Positions 22,383 through 30,981 of a DNA stretch of 43,050 bases are shown here, piece by piece (the first letter of the stretch is position 1; each line of letters opens with the position of its first letter). The position numbers and the translations under genes were made by a program. The stretch is taken from the IMG/VR virus record IMGVR_UViG_3300031746_000048, positions 1-43,050 of that record, one strand, 5' to 3'. The stretch comes from a virus. The notes under the pieces were generated by a model, which had not been told where the DNA came from, searched no databases, and was given only the letters and a program-made list of their open reading frames with translations.

Positions 22383-25369
22383 TGGCTATAAATAAATTTA
22401 CTTGTCCACCACAAAGTAGTGCGGTCAATCAGTTTTCAAATAACTTGGTTGGCGTTCAGTTAGTTACTGGCGGAGGTTTAACGCAGGCAAATTTTAACTT
22501 TACAACAGGAATTAGCGAAAAACAAAATCGCACATTCAACATTGGAACATTCTCAGAACCAATTAACTTGGAGTCTATTAATATTGAAAACAATGTTGAG
22601 TCTGCAGATATTTTAGCAAACAATTATAGAGTTTACCCAAATTATGATTTATCTCAAGTTACTAACTTTACCGAATATGGGTCTCTTGTTAAAAGAATGT
22701 CAGTGTCAATTACTAAAATTCTTAATTATTTTCCCGCTGGTTTAGAGATTAATCCAAAGACACCAAAGTTTATAACACAACAAACAGCAATTAACATTTC
22801 TTATGATCCTATAGATAATGACACTACATTTGAGGTGTATGTTTCCTCAATACAGAATCCATTTGAAATTGATTATACCGAAAATGCGGCAACAAACATG
22901 ATGTTTAATGAGTTTGAAATTTCTACATTAAGAAATATGACACTCAATTATAAAAAATATGTTTTATACTTAAACAATCAACAATATCCTGTAAACTATT
23001 TATATCCAACGACAACTGGATCTACCACACTTAAATTAATTGTTGACGGGAATCCATTTAGTGGTGGAAGTTTTTCAAATGATTATTTGGTTATTAGACC
23101 AAGCGATTATGAGGCAAATAAAGTTTACAATTTAAACTTAGATCAAGTTGAAAATTTTCTTTTAAATAGAGAAGTAACACCACCTTATACTTCACAATTT
23201 TATGTACCAAGGGAACAAGAAAACGGTACTTATATTATTACAAAAGAACTTGTCACTTGGCCAAGAGCGGGTCTTTGGAATTTAGATATTAGATCAATTA
23301 GTTTTGATAATTATTTAACCCAAATTAATGATTTTTCTGCTAAATTAGACGAATATAATACAAACATTATTTCTAGATTTTTAACAACAGGAGCATTAAA
23401 AGATTTCGATACTCCTGATCAAAAGTTTGAAAAGTTATTACAGATATATGGTAGAAGTTTTGATGAGACAAAATCATTCATAAGCGCATTAAGTAATATG
23501 AACAGTGTTCATTACAATATTGGGAATGATATACCATCTCAATTACTTAAAAATTTAGCACAAACATTAGGTTGGGTAACAAATTTCTCTCCAATATCAC
23601 AAGAAGAATTATTACAGGCAGTTTTCACAACACAACCAAATACTTTTACTGGATTACAAATAGGTCAAACCCCTGAACAAATTAATTATCAGTTTTATAG
23701 AAATTTAATTTTAAATTCGGCATACCTTTTTAAATCTAAAGGAACAAGAAAGTCTATTGAGGCTTTATTGAGAATGGTTGGGGCACCAGATGCTTTAATT
23801 GAATTTAATGAGTATATATATGTTGCTGACCAAAGAATTAATATGGTCGAGTTTAATCAACAATTTGTTGAGATAAGTACAGGTAATGTTGTACAACAAC
23901 TTCCTGTTTTACAAACAACAAATGTTTTTTCAATTCAAGGAGTTCAATATACAGGATTTACCACATTCTCAACTAACTTTACGGTAACAACAACAAGAAA
24001 TGATTACCCTGTGGATGTCTTTGGATGTCCACAAATGCCAATCGCAACCGAAAGTTTTTTCTTCCAAATAGGAGGAGGTTGGTATGAGTCAACACCACAA
24101 CACAGAATGCCTGAGTTTGCAATACCTACGAATCAAGTATTCACAGGAAATAATCCAGATTATCAAACAAAACTTTTACCATTCAATTACGGGGAAGAAT
24201 ACCTATACAGATATAGATATTTCCCATACATGGATTTGGGTTATAAATTAAGAAAAATTGCTGACAACAAAAAAAGTTGGGTTGACACAAATCCTTTTTT
24301 AAGAACAAGTTTTGATGGTAACTTTAATGCTTATTATACTGTTGGCGAAGAGTGTTTAGCTTTAAATGTTAAGAATGTTGACATTATGTTAAATCCTGGT
24401 CAAGGTTTGGCATATGATGTTTGGTATATGTCAAGAAACACCAATTTCCCAATCCCCGAACAAGGATTATTTTATACGCCTCCTTCACCATGTTATGTAC
24501 CTAACCCATATCCTAAATTAGGTGGTGTGGATTGGACAACAATAGTACCAAAACCAAAACAAAAAACATTCTTTGAATTTGCACAGACATTTTGGAGAAA
24601 CATGATTAACACCCGAAATAGACAATTTATTACGGATGGTAAGACAGGCGGGTACCCAACATTACAATCAATATATTGGAATTATTTAGAGTCACAAACT
24701 TTAGCCGGTATACCAAATGATAATTTTACTTATCAAACCATGATCGACTTTGTAAATAGTATGGGCGATTATTGGATTAGGCTTGTTGAACAAATGGTTC
24801 CTGCGACAACAATTTGGAATACGGGAGTTAGATTAGAAAACTCAATTTTCCACAGACAAAAATTTGTATGGAGAAGACAAGAAGGATGTAAATTTGTACC
24901 TGTTCCGTGTAAACCTTGTAATCTTACAACACAACTTTATGTGTTGGATTGCCCGACACAACAAGTTACATGTCCAATATATCCTTGGGAATCAGATCCT
25001 AATATGACAAATTTTGGAACTGTTTTAAATGATTTATTAAATAGTTATTTCACATCAGTTGGATTAAACCCAACAAATTGTCAAGTTAATACGGTACAAT
25101 CAACTTGGTTTGTTGACGTTAGAGTAAATGGTTCTATTTTAACTCAATACGAATTTTTCATTGGTGTAGGAACAGTACAATACCCAACACCAACACAATG
25201 GTTAACGGCATTAGAGGAGACATTCCAAAGTTTACAAACATACGGTTATGGTTATAATATTGATACCACAGATAATCAAATTGTTGTATTTAATAATAAC
25301 TGTCAACCTAACTTTGATGAATTACAAATCAATGTAGGGATAAATTTTAATGTATATTGTAACGGATAA
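22382..25369 (+). CDS. Tail-protein-I-like baseplate protein, 995 aa
   Basis: Residues about 320-470 contain the best clue: a helical region with KFEKLLQIYGRSFDETKSFI, QLLKNLAQTLGW, and then NLILNSAYLFKSKGTRKSIEALLRMVGAP. The last pattern (L-x-N-x-x-Y-L-x-K-x-K-G-T-x-x-S-x-x-x-L-L) is characteristic of large-phage tail/baseplate proteins related in layout to P2 gpI, which links the baseplate to the fibres. The rest is beta-rich and aromatic. The C-terminal ~115 residues, including YPTPTQWLTALEETFQSL and IDTTDNQIVVFNNNC, are a module that recurs in the next gene at nt 27120-27545. Its stop-start overlap with that fibre gene supports a fibre-attachment role. Confidence 0.7.
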   Translation: MAINKFTCPPQSSAVNQFSNNLVGVQLVTGGGLTQANFNFTTGISEKQNRTFNIGTFSEPINLESINIENNVESADILANNYRVYPNYDLSQVTNFTEYGSLVKRMSVSITKILNYFPAGLEINPKTPKFITQQTAINISYDPIDNDTTFEVYVSSIQNPFEIDYTENAATNMMFNEFEISTLRNMTLNYKKYVLYLNNQQYPVNYLYPTTTGSTTLKLIVDGNPFSGGSFSNDYLVIRPSDYEANKVYNLNLDQVENFLLNREVTPPYTSQFYVPREQENGTYIITKELVTWPRAGLWNLDIRSISFDNYLTQINDFSAKLDEYNTNIISRFLTTGALKDFDTPDQKFEKLLQIYGRSFDETKSFISALSNMNSVHYNIGNDIPSQLLKNLAQTLGWVTNFSPISQEELLQAVFTTQPNTFTGLQIGQTPEQINYQFYRNLILNSAYLFKSKGTRKSIEALLRMVGAPDALIEFNEYIYVADQRINMVEFNQQFVEISTGNVVQQLPVLQTTNVFSIQGVQYTGFTTFSTNFTVTTTRNDYPVDVFGCPQMPIATESFFFQIGGGWYESTPQHRMPEFAIPTNQVFTGNNPDYQTKLLPFNYGEEYLYRYRYFPYMDLGYKLRKIADNKKSWVDTNPFLRTSFDGNFNAYYTVGEECLALNVKNVDIMLNPGQGLAYDVWYMSRNTNFPIPEQGLFYTPPSPCYVPNPYPKLGGVDWTTIVPKPKQKTFFEFAQTFWRNMINTRNRQFITDGKTGGYPTLQSIYWNYLESQTLAGIPNDNFTYQTMIDFVNSMGDYWIRLVEQMVPATTIWNTGVRLENSIFHRQKFVWRRQEGCKFVPVPCKPCNLTTQLYVLDCPTQQVTCPIYPWESDPNMTNFGTVLNDLLNSYFTSVGLNPTNCQVNTVQSTWFVDVRVNGSILTQYEFFIGVGTVQYPTPTQWLTALEETFQSLQTYGYGYNIDTTDNQIVVFNNNCQPNFDELQINVGINFNVYCNG

Positions 25370-28300
25370 TGAGTATATTAGTAAATAGTTATGGATTCAC
25401 TGGTGATTGTAGTAATAAATCTATTGGGGCCGTCATATTTAATGTAACGGGTGACACACCTCCATTTGCGGTTACTTGTTTAAATTCATCATTACCGCCA
25501 ACCTCAGCATTAACAGCGCCTTTTTATTATGAGGCAACTGGTTTATCAGGTGACACTTATTTTTTACAAATAATAGACGGAGCTTCAAACGGAACTATAT
25601 TAAGTGTTTATATATCTTCAGGTACTTCCGCTAGTATTGATTCAACAAATACAACTTGTGGGTTTGATAATGGTAGTGTAACAGGATTTACCTCAGGTGT
25701 TTATGGATATGCAAGTTTTACATTATATGATGGGTCAGACAATTACATTACCTCAGCATCAACATCTAACAGTTATTATGATTTCCAAAGTTTATCTGCA
25801 GGAACATATTATGTTGTTGCAGACGATGGTGGTGGATGTACGGGTATTACCGCTTCTGTTATTATTAACCCATCAAACGCATTCACATATAGTGGATATG
25901 TTGTAAATGATGGTAGTTGTATTGGAACATCAAGTGGAAAAATATTTTTAACAGGATTAACATTACCGGTCTCAGCGTACTCAATAAATTGGTTAACAAA
26001 TGTTAATGGACAAACAGGGGCAACAATTACAGGTTTAACTAGTGGGTCATATGTTGTTGAAATAACTAATCCAGATAGTTGTGTAACTTCTAATACTTTT
26101 ACTGTTCAGTCTGTGGACCCAATAGGTTCTGCGGGATTTATTGTATTTAATCAACCAAGTTGTTTTCAAAATGACGGGTCTGTTGAGTTTATAGTTTCTG
26201 GAGGAACTGCGCCGTATTTTTTTAGTGCGTCTACAGGGCAAGTTGAAATAACATTTGACCAATCGGCAATCTTTACAAATTTAGCATCAGGGACATATAA
26301 TTTTTCAGTTACAGACGCAGGTCTTTGTACCATATATGATTCAATTTCACTAATAACACCAAACTCATTTAGTACCGTACAAGTAAATACAACACCATCT
26401 TACTGTTCTGTCAATGACGGAACAATACAAGTTATAGTTGATAACGGATTTTCAAATCAAGCTAATTTATTAATTACTATATCAGGACAATCAGGTACCC
26501 AACAAATAGGTACTTTGGGCAATTCGGTTCAGACATTTTTTGGTTTACCTAACGATACTTATTTGGTTACAGTATCTACCGTAGGTTGTGTTTATACTGC
26601 AACTACAAGTGTTAGTTCTGTAAATCTTTACACAGTTACAGCGGCAACCACAGGGACTACATGTGGATCTACAAACGGAGTTTTACAAGTTACCGTTTCA
26701 ACAGGGGGGACTCTTCCATATATTTTTACATTAGTTGGGCCAAGTCAAAATCCTGGAACTATAACAACAGCTATAAGTACATTCTCCAATTTGGACTATG
26801 GAAATTATGTTTTAACGGTACAAGATTCAAGTACCCCAAATTGTATACAAAGTTATGCAATTTATATTGACCAAAGTCAAAATGTATTTTTTAATTATAT
26901 AACTTCTCAACCTATTAATGGAAACGATGGGTCAATATCTTCTTACATAACTCAAGGTGAGCCACCATTCACATATACATGGACTGGTGGAAACGCAGCA
27001 TCTCAAACAGGAAACACCGCAACAGGATTAACATCGGGGATTTATACCCTTACGGTTACGGATTCAGACGGATGTACTTTAATTAAACGAATAAGATTAA
27101 GTGGAACTATAAGGTACTCAAACTACAGATATTTTAATATTTGCCAAGATAATTTCCAAGATAGTGGTTTTATAGGCCCAAGAAATATTAGATCAATGTA
27201 TCTTGAAGGTTATGCTGATTTAACAAGTGGGGATACTAATTGTATAATTAATGATGCAACATTTTCAATATTTGCAGAAGTAGGAAGTCAATCTGCTCAA
27301 ACCATATTTTATACTTCATCAGGATCAACAGACTATCCTTCAGATGTTTTATGGGCACAAACAATTACAGATACATTAGATTCTTTTGTTGGTATATCGG
27401 GAACAACAGTTGATATAACAAATAATAGAATTGAAATACAAACTACTTGTCAAGATGTACCAAAAGGTTGTATTGTTGAACCAATAAACCCTTTGCAAGA
27501 CACACAAGTTATTGTGAATCTTGTCATTGACTATGACATCGCTTGCGTTTCATGTACTCCAGTAACACCAACCCCAACGACAACCCCAACTAATACTCCA
27601 ACCCCAACGACAACCCCAACTAATACTCCAACCGTAACTAAGACCCCAACTAATACTCCAACCGTAACTAAGACCCCAACTAATACTCCAACCGTAACTA
27701 AGACCCCAACACCTACACCTACATCAACATATCCGGTAATTTGTCCTGATCCTTTTATATCAGTATGGACCACAACATTTCCAAGTGAAACAATTAATTT
27801 ACCTTATAGTCCGTCAGGAATTTACGATGGAACTATTGATTGGGGTGATGGTTCTCCTATAACTATAAATGATTACACAAATAGATCACATACCTACGCA
27901 ATTGCAGGGACATACACAATAACAATAAATGGGGAAATAACAAATTTTAATTTTGGTGTTAATGACCCAACTAATGTAACTAATCTAATAAGTGTTACAC
28001 AATGGGGAAGTTGTTTTAATATTGTAAGTGGTTTAAGTGCTTTTGAAAATTGTGATTCTCTTACTTTAACTAGTGTTACTGATATATTAGATTTGACTAA
28101 TGTATTAACTACCGTAAATATGTTTGCTGGTTGTACTCAATTAACAACGGTAAATAATATGAATTCATGGGATGTATCAAGTGTTACAGATATGAATAGT
28201 ATGTTTGCTGGTTGTCTTAATTTTAATCAACCACTTAATAGTTGGGTAGTGTCAGGTGTTACAGATATGGGCAATATGTTTGCCAATTGTCTTGTATTTA

Positions 28301-29100
28301 ACCAACCACTTAATTCATGGGTAGTATCAAGTGTTACAAATATGGGTCTTATGTTTTCCAATTGTTTTGTATTTAATCGACCACTTAATTCATGGATAGT
28401 ATCAGGTGTTACAAATATGAGTACTATGTTCTATAATTGTAATGATTTTAATCAAAATATTAGTTCATGGGATGTATCAAGTGTTTTAGATATGAGTTAT
28501 ATGTTTGGTTTTTGTTATGTATTTAACCTACCACTTAATTCATGGGACGTATCGAGTGTTTTAGATATGAGTTTTATGTTTTTCAATTGTAATCAATTTA
28601 ATCGACCACTTAATTCATGGGTAGTATCAAGTGTTACAAATATGAGTTATATGTTTATTAGTTGTTTTGATTTTAATCAAGATATTAGTTCATGGGATGT
28701 ATCAAGCGTTACAACTATGAGTAATATGTTTGGTTTTTGTCTTGTATTTAATCAACCACTTAATAGTTGGGTAGTGTCAGGTGTTACAAATATGAGTAAT
28801 ATGTTTGAACAATGTTATCAATTTAATCGACCACTTAATTCGTGGGATGTATCAAGTGTTACAAATATGAGTACTATGTTTTATAGTTGTTTTGCATTTA
28901 ATCAAAATATTAGTTCATGGGACGTATCAAGTGTTACAAATATGAGTGCTATGTTTTATGGTTGTATAGTATTTAATCGAGATCTTAGTACATGGTGTGT
29001 TCAAAACATACTATCACTACCAACAAATTTTGATTTTGGAGCCACGTCATGGATTTTACCAAAACCTATTTGGGGTATTGCTAGTAGTCCACCTTGTTAG
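25369..29100 (+). CDS. Modular tail fibre/adhesin with SprB-like, PKD and DUF285 repeats, 1243 aa
   Basis: Probably the main receptor-recognition fibre. Modules in order: about seven SprB-like domains (residues 1-580), each ending in a pattern such as GLTSGIYTLTVTDSDGC and containing GG-x-x-P-[YF]-x-[FY] cores; a module shared with the preceding gene (about 584-725); a Thr-Pro linker (730-787); a PKD domain (IDWGDGSPI with SHTYAIAGTYTITING, about 820-854); and 12 units of a 25-residue DUF285/BspA-like repeat (about 930-1215) with core NSWDVSSVTNMSxMF. SprB repeats are known from the flavobacterial gliding adhesin SprB, and DUF285 from bacterial surface proteins, so these modules were probably captured from hosts. 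Cys is frequent, one or two per module. The start overlaps the preceding stop (TAATG). Confidence 0.8.
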   Translation: MSILVNSYGFTGDCSNKSIGAVIFNVTGDTPPFAVTCLNSSLPPTSALTAPFYYEATGLSGDTYFLQIIDGASNGTILSVYISSGTSASIDSTNTTCGFDNGSVTGFTSGVYGYASFTLYDGSDNYITSASTSNSYYDFQSLSAGTYYVVADDGGGCTGITASVIINPSNAFTYSGYVVNDGSCIGTSSGKIFLTGLTLPVSAYSINWLTNVNGQTGATITGLTSGSYVVEITNPDSCVTSNTFTVQSVDPIGSAGFIVFNQPSCFQNDGSVEFIVSGGTAPYFFSASTGQVEITFDQSAIFTNLASGTYNFSVTDAGLCTIYDSISLITPNSFSTVQVNTTPSYCSVNDGTIQVIVDNGFSNQANLLITISGQSGTQQIGTLGNSVQTFFGLPNDTYLVTVSTVGCVYTATTSVSSVNLYTVTAATTGTTCGSTNGVLQVTVSTGGTLPYIFTLVGPSQNPGTITTAISTFSNLDYGNYVLTVQDSSTPNCIQSYAIYIDQSQNVFFNYITSQPINGNDGSISSYITQGEPPFTYTWTGGNAASQTGNTATGLTSGIYTLTVTDSDGCTLIKRIRLSGTIRYSNYRYFNICQDNFQDSGFIGPRNIRSMYLEGYADLTSGDTNCIINDATFSIFAEVGSQSAQTIFYTSSGSTDYPSDVLWAQTITDTLDSFVGISGTTVDITNNRIEIQTTCQDVPKGCIVEPINPLQDTQVIVNLVIDYDIACVSCTPVTPTPTTTPTNTPTPTTTPTNTPTVTKTPTNTPTVTKTPTNTPTVTKTPTPTPTSTYPVICPDPFISVWTTTFPSETINLPYSPSGIYDGTIDWGDGSPITINDYTNRSHTYAIAGTYTITINGEITNFNFGVNDPTNVTNLISVTQWGSCFNIVSGLSAFENCDSLTLTSVTDILDLTNVLTTVNMFAGCTQLTTVNNMNSWDVSSVTDMNSMFAGCLNFNQPLNSWVVSGVTDMGNMFANCLVFNQPLNSWVVSSVTNMGLMFSNCFVFNRPLNSWIVSGVTNMSTMFYNCNDFNQNISSWDVSSVLDMSYMFGFCYVFNLPLNSWDVSSVLDMSFMFFNCNQFNRPLNSWVVSSVTNMSYMFISCFDFNQDISSWDVSSVTTMSNMFGFCLVFNQPLNSWVVSGVTNMSNMFEQCYQFNRPLNSWDVSSVTNMSTMFYSCFAFNQNISSWDVSSVTNMSAMFYGCIVFNRDLSTWCVQNILSLPTNFDFGATSWILPKPIWGIASSPPC
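27556..27729 (+). repeat. Thr-Pro linker repeat (30-nt units)
   Basis: This encodes a Thr-Pro-Asn-rich linker. Three perfect 30-base copies of taatactccaaccgtaact plus aagaccccaac occupy 27621-27710, with a diverged copy at 27591-27620. It belongs to the linker family found in four fibre genes of the window. Confidence 0.9.
28159..29010 (+). repeat. 75-nt tandem repeats encoding DUF285-like units
   Basis: Twelve Trp codons of the core [NS]-[ST]-W lie between 28168 and 28993, a span of exactly 11 x 75 bases, so no unit has gained or lost a base. Units alternate between NQPLNSWVVS- and NQNISSWDVS-type versions, and the last one (STWCVQN) is degenerate. Confidence 0.9.
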
Positions 29101-29146
29101 AATTAGTCTTTGTGATTAAAAATATAATCGTTGGGTATTTAAATAT

Positions 29147-29947
29147 ATGAATAACATTACAATATCCTCAATAACGGGTTTAATACCTCCATTTAGCGCT
29201 TATTGTTGTGATTTTTACGGAAATCAATGTTCATATGTTGGTAGTGGAACTACAGTACCCATTACATTTACATTAACACCACAATTTGTTTCGGCTCCAT
29301 CAGTTAATATAACATTGATCGATTCAATAGGGTGTCAAAAAGTTGAAACCGTTATTTGTGGGTTAATAGTTCCAACACCAACAGTTACTCCAAGTAATAG
29401 TGCAACACCTGCGGTTACACCAACAAACACAGAGACACCAACAAATACTAATACTTCTACACCTACAAACACTAATACTCCTACAACAACTAATACTGAA
29501 ACACCAACACCAACACCAACACCTACGCCAAGTGGTACAATGTTAAATAATTATTTTGCAACTAGATGTGGGAGTGGTGCTGAGATTGAAATTATTGATT
29601 TGAGTTTATTAACAGGATTCACAGGAAATACTTTCTTAAGTAGTAATGGTCTTTGTATGTTTGCAGTAGATTCCCCAACAACAAGTGCCGCAACAATAAC
29701 ACCACTATTACAATTTACAGGTGGATCATCGTGTCTTGATTGTTTAACGGGAGGTTGTGTTAATTGGGAAGTATCTAATTCGGGGTCAGCAGGACAAATA
29801 TCATTTACGCCTTGTTGTGGTGAGTCAAAAACAAGTCCATATAATTTGGCGCCTTATGAATTTACTAATATTTGTTCAACCACTCAACCAATTGTTTTAA
29901 GTGGGTTGGTAGGAATAAGTAATCAAGGTATTTGCCCTGGTTGTTAA
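29147..29947 (+). CDS. Short Thr-Pro-linked, Cys-rich fibre-type protein, 266 aa
   Basis: Three parts are seen. An N-terminal beta module (1-73; ITISSITGL...PF...CD...C.YV) is homologous to the whole 73-aa minus-strand protein at 38577. A linker of Thr-Pro-Asn repeats (about 76-129) follows. The C-terminal domain is rich in Cys (RCGSG, SCLDCLTGGCVNW, TPCCGES, GICPGC). The layout, head module - flexible stalk - globular tip, fits a side fibre or tip protein. No signal peptide. It lies between the long fibre gene and a glycosyltransferase-like gene that could act on the Thr-rich stalk. The function of the C-terminal domain is not recognised. Confidence 0.7.
   Translation: MNNITISSITGLIPPFSAYCCDFYGNQCSYVGSGTTVPITFTLTPQFVSAPSVNITLIDSIGCQKVETVICGLIVPTPTVTPSNSATPAVTPTNTETPTNTNTSTPTNTNTPTTTNTETPTPTPTPTPSGTMLNNYFATRCGSGAEIEIIDLSLLTGFTGNTFLSSNGLCMFAVDSPTTSAATITPLLQFTGGSSCLDCLTGGCVNWEVSNSGSAGQISFTPCCGESKTSPYNLAPYEFTNICSTTQPIVLSGLVGISNQGICPGC
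29372..29533 (+). repeat. Thr-Pro-Asn linker repeat
   Basis: Degenerate Thr-Pro, Thr-Asn-Thr codon repeats (such as accaacaccaacacc) encode the stalk of the 266-aa fibre protein. Same linker family as at 27556-27729. Confidence 0.85.
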
Positions 29948-29983
29948 ATTCACTTACAAAAAATAATATCTATAATTTTTTTA

Positions 29984-30964
29984 ATGAAAAATATATTATT
30001 TGTAACAGCACAACCTGATGTACCATACTTTATTTGGCAAATAAAATTATATGTACATAATTTTATTGAGAAGGGAATTGACCCAAATCAAATACATGTT
30101 GTTTTTAGTATTGTACATCGAAATGAAACACCATCTGAAGAATCTTTAAAACTAAAAGATTTTGGTATTAATGTTCATCATTTCTCTGATTTTAGAAAAA
30201 AAAAACACTACATACCATCTATAAAACCATTTCTTATTGCAAGTTGGTTAAAAACAAATCCTGATTACAAAAAATTATTCTTCCTTCACGATGCTGACAT
30301 TATTTTTAGGGAACTACCAAATTTTGATCAGTTGTTAAATGATGAGGTAATTTATTTATCCGATACCGTTGGGTATATTGGTTATGATTATATTATTGAT
30401 TGTTGTAACCGATATGAAATACAACATCCAAAATCAGAAAAAAACCAACTAATAAATGAAATGGCAAATGTTATTGGTTTAGATGTTAAACTAATAAAAG
30501 AAAACCGTAAAAATGCGGGAGGAGGTCAGTACTTAATTAAAAATACCGATGCGGATTTGTGGGATAAAATATATAGAGAGTCTACTTTGTTATATGATCA
30601 AATGTTAGATTACCAAAAAAGGTTTCCAATTTCTCCTGGTGAAATTCAGTTTTGGACCGCAGAAATGTGGAGTTTACTTTGGAATCTTTGGTTACATGGA
30701 TACAAAACAGAAATAACAAAAGAGTTAGATTTTTCTTGGGCAACAGATAGTATTGAGATATACGAAAAACGACCTATCTTACATATGGCAGGAGTAACAG
30801 ACGACATGAAAAATAGAAAATTTTATAAAGGCGAATTTATTAATATTGACCCAATTCAAAAATTAAAAGAGGATCCTAATTTTTTTGATTTTGTTGAAAA
30901 TACAAGTTCAACGGTGAAATACATAGATAATATGAAATCATACATAAAAAAATACGAAAGTTGA
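29984..30964 (+). CDS. GT-A-type glycosyltransferase-like protein, 326 aa
   Basis: The N-terminal half has the order of a nucleotide-sugar-binding GT-A fold: ILFVTAQPD at the first strand, then a long helix, LFFLHDADIIF (98-108) with a D-x-D motif (D103, D105) for metal/nucleotide sugar, and later KNAGGGQYLIKN (about 176-187) and EMWSLLWNLWLHG, patterns used by glycosyltransferases for acceptor and sugar binding. No membrane segment or signal peptide, so it acts in the cytoplasm. Set between two genes for Thr/Pro-rich fibre proteins, it may glycosylate their stalks, or it may modify another virion protein, DNA or a host glycan. The fold call is moderate; the substrate is unknown. Confidence 0.6.
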   Translation: MKNILFVTAQPDVPYFIWQIKLYVHNFIEKGIDPNQIHVVFSIVHRNETPSEESLKLKDFGINVHHFSDFRKKKHYIPSIKPFLIASWLKTNPDYKKLFFLHDADIIFRELPNFDQLLNDEVIYLSDTVGYIGYDYIIDCCNRYEIQHPKSEKNQLINEMANVIGLDVKLIKENRKNAGGGQYLIKNTDADLWDKIYRESTLLYDQMLDYQKRFPISPGEIQFWTAEMWSLLWNLWLHGYKTEITKELDFSWATDSIEIYEKRPILHMAGVTDDMKNRKFYKGEFINIDPIQKLKEDPNFFDFVENTSSTVKYIDNMKSYIKKYES

Positions 30965-30965
30965 T

Positions 30966-30972
30966 TATTTAT
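30966..30972 (+). promoter_or_regulatory. TATTTAT motif before a fibre gene
   Basis: TATTTAT lies 9 bases before the ATG at 30982, in the 17-base gap after the glycosyltransferase-like gene. Confidence 0.35.
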
Positions 30973-30981
30973 TGTAAGTAA

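Noticed and set aside
29101-29146. A terminator between the long fibre gene and the next fibre gene
   Set aside because: No stem of useful length with a T run is present; the gap only holds AT-rich sequence with a weak TATTTAA.
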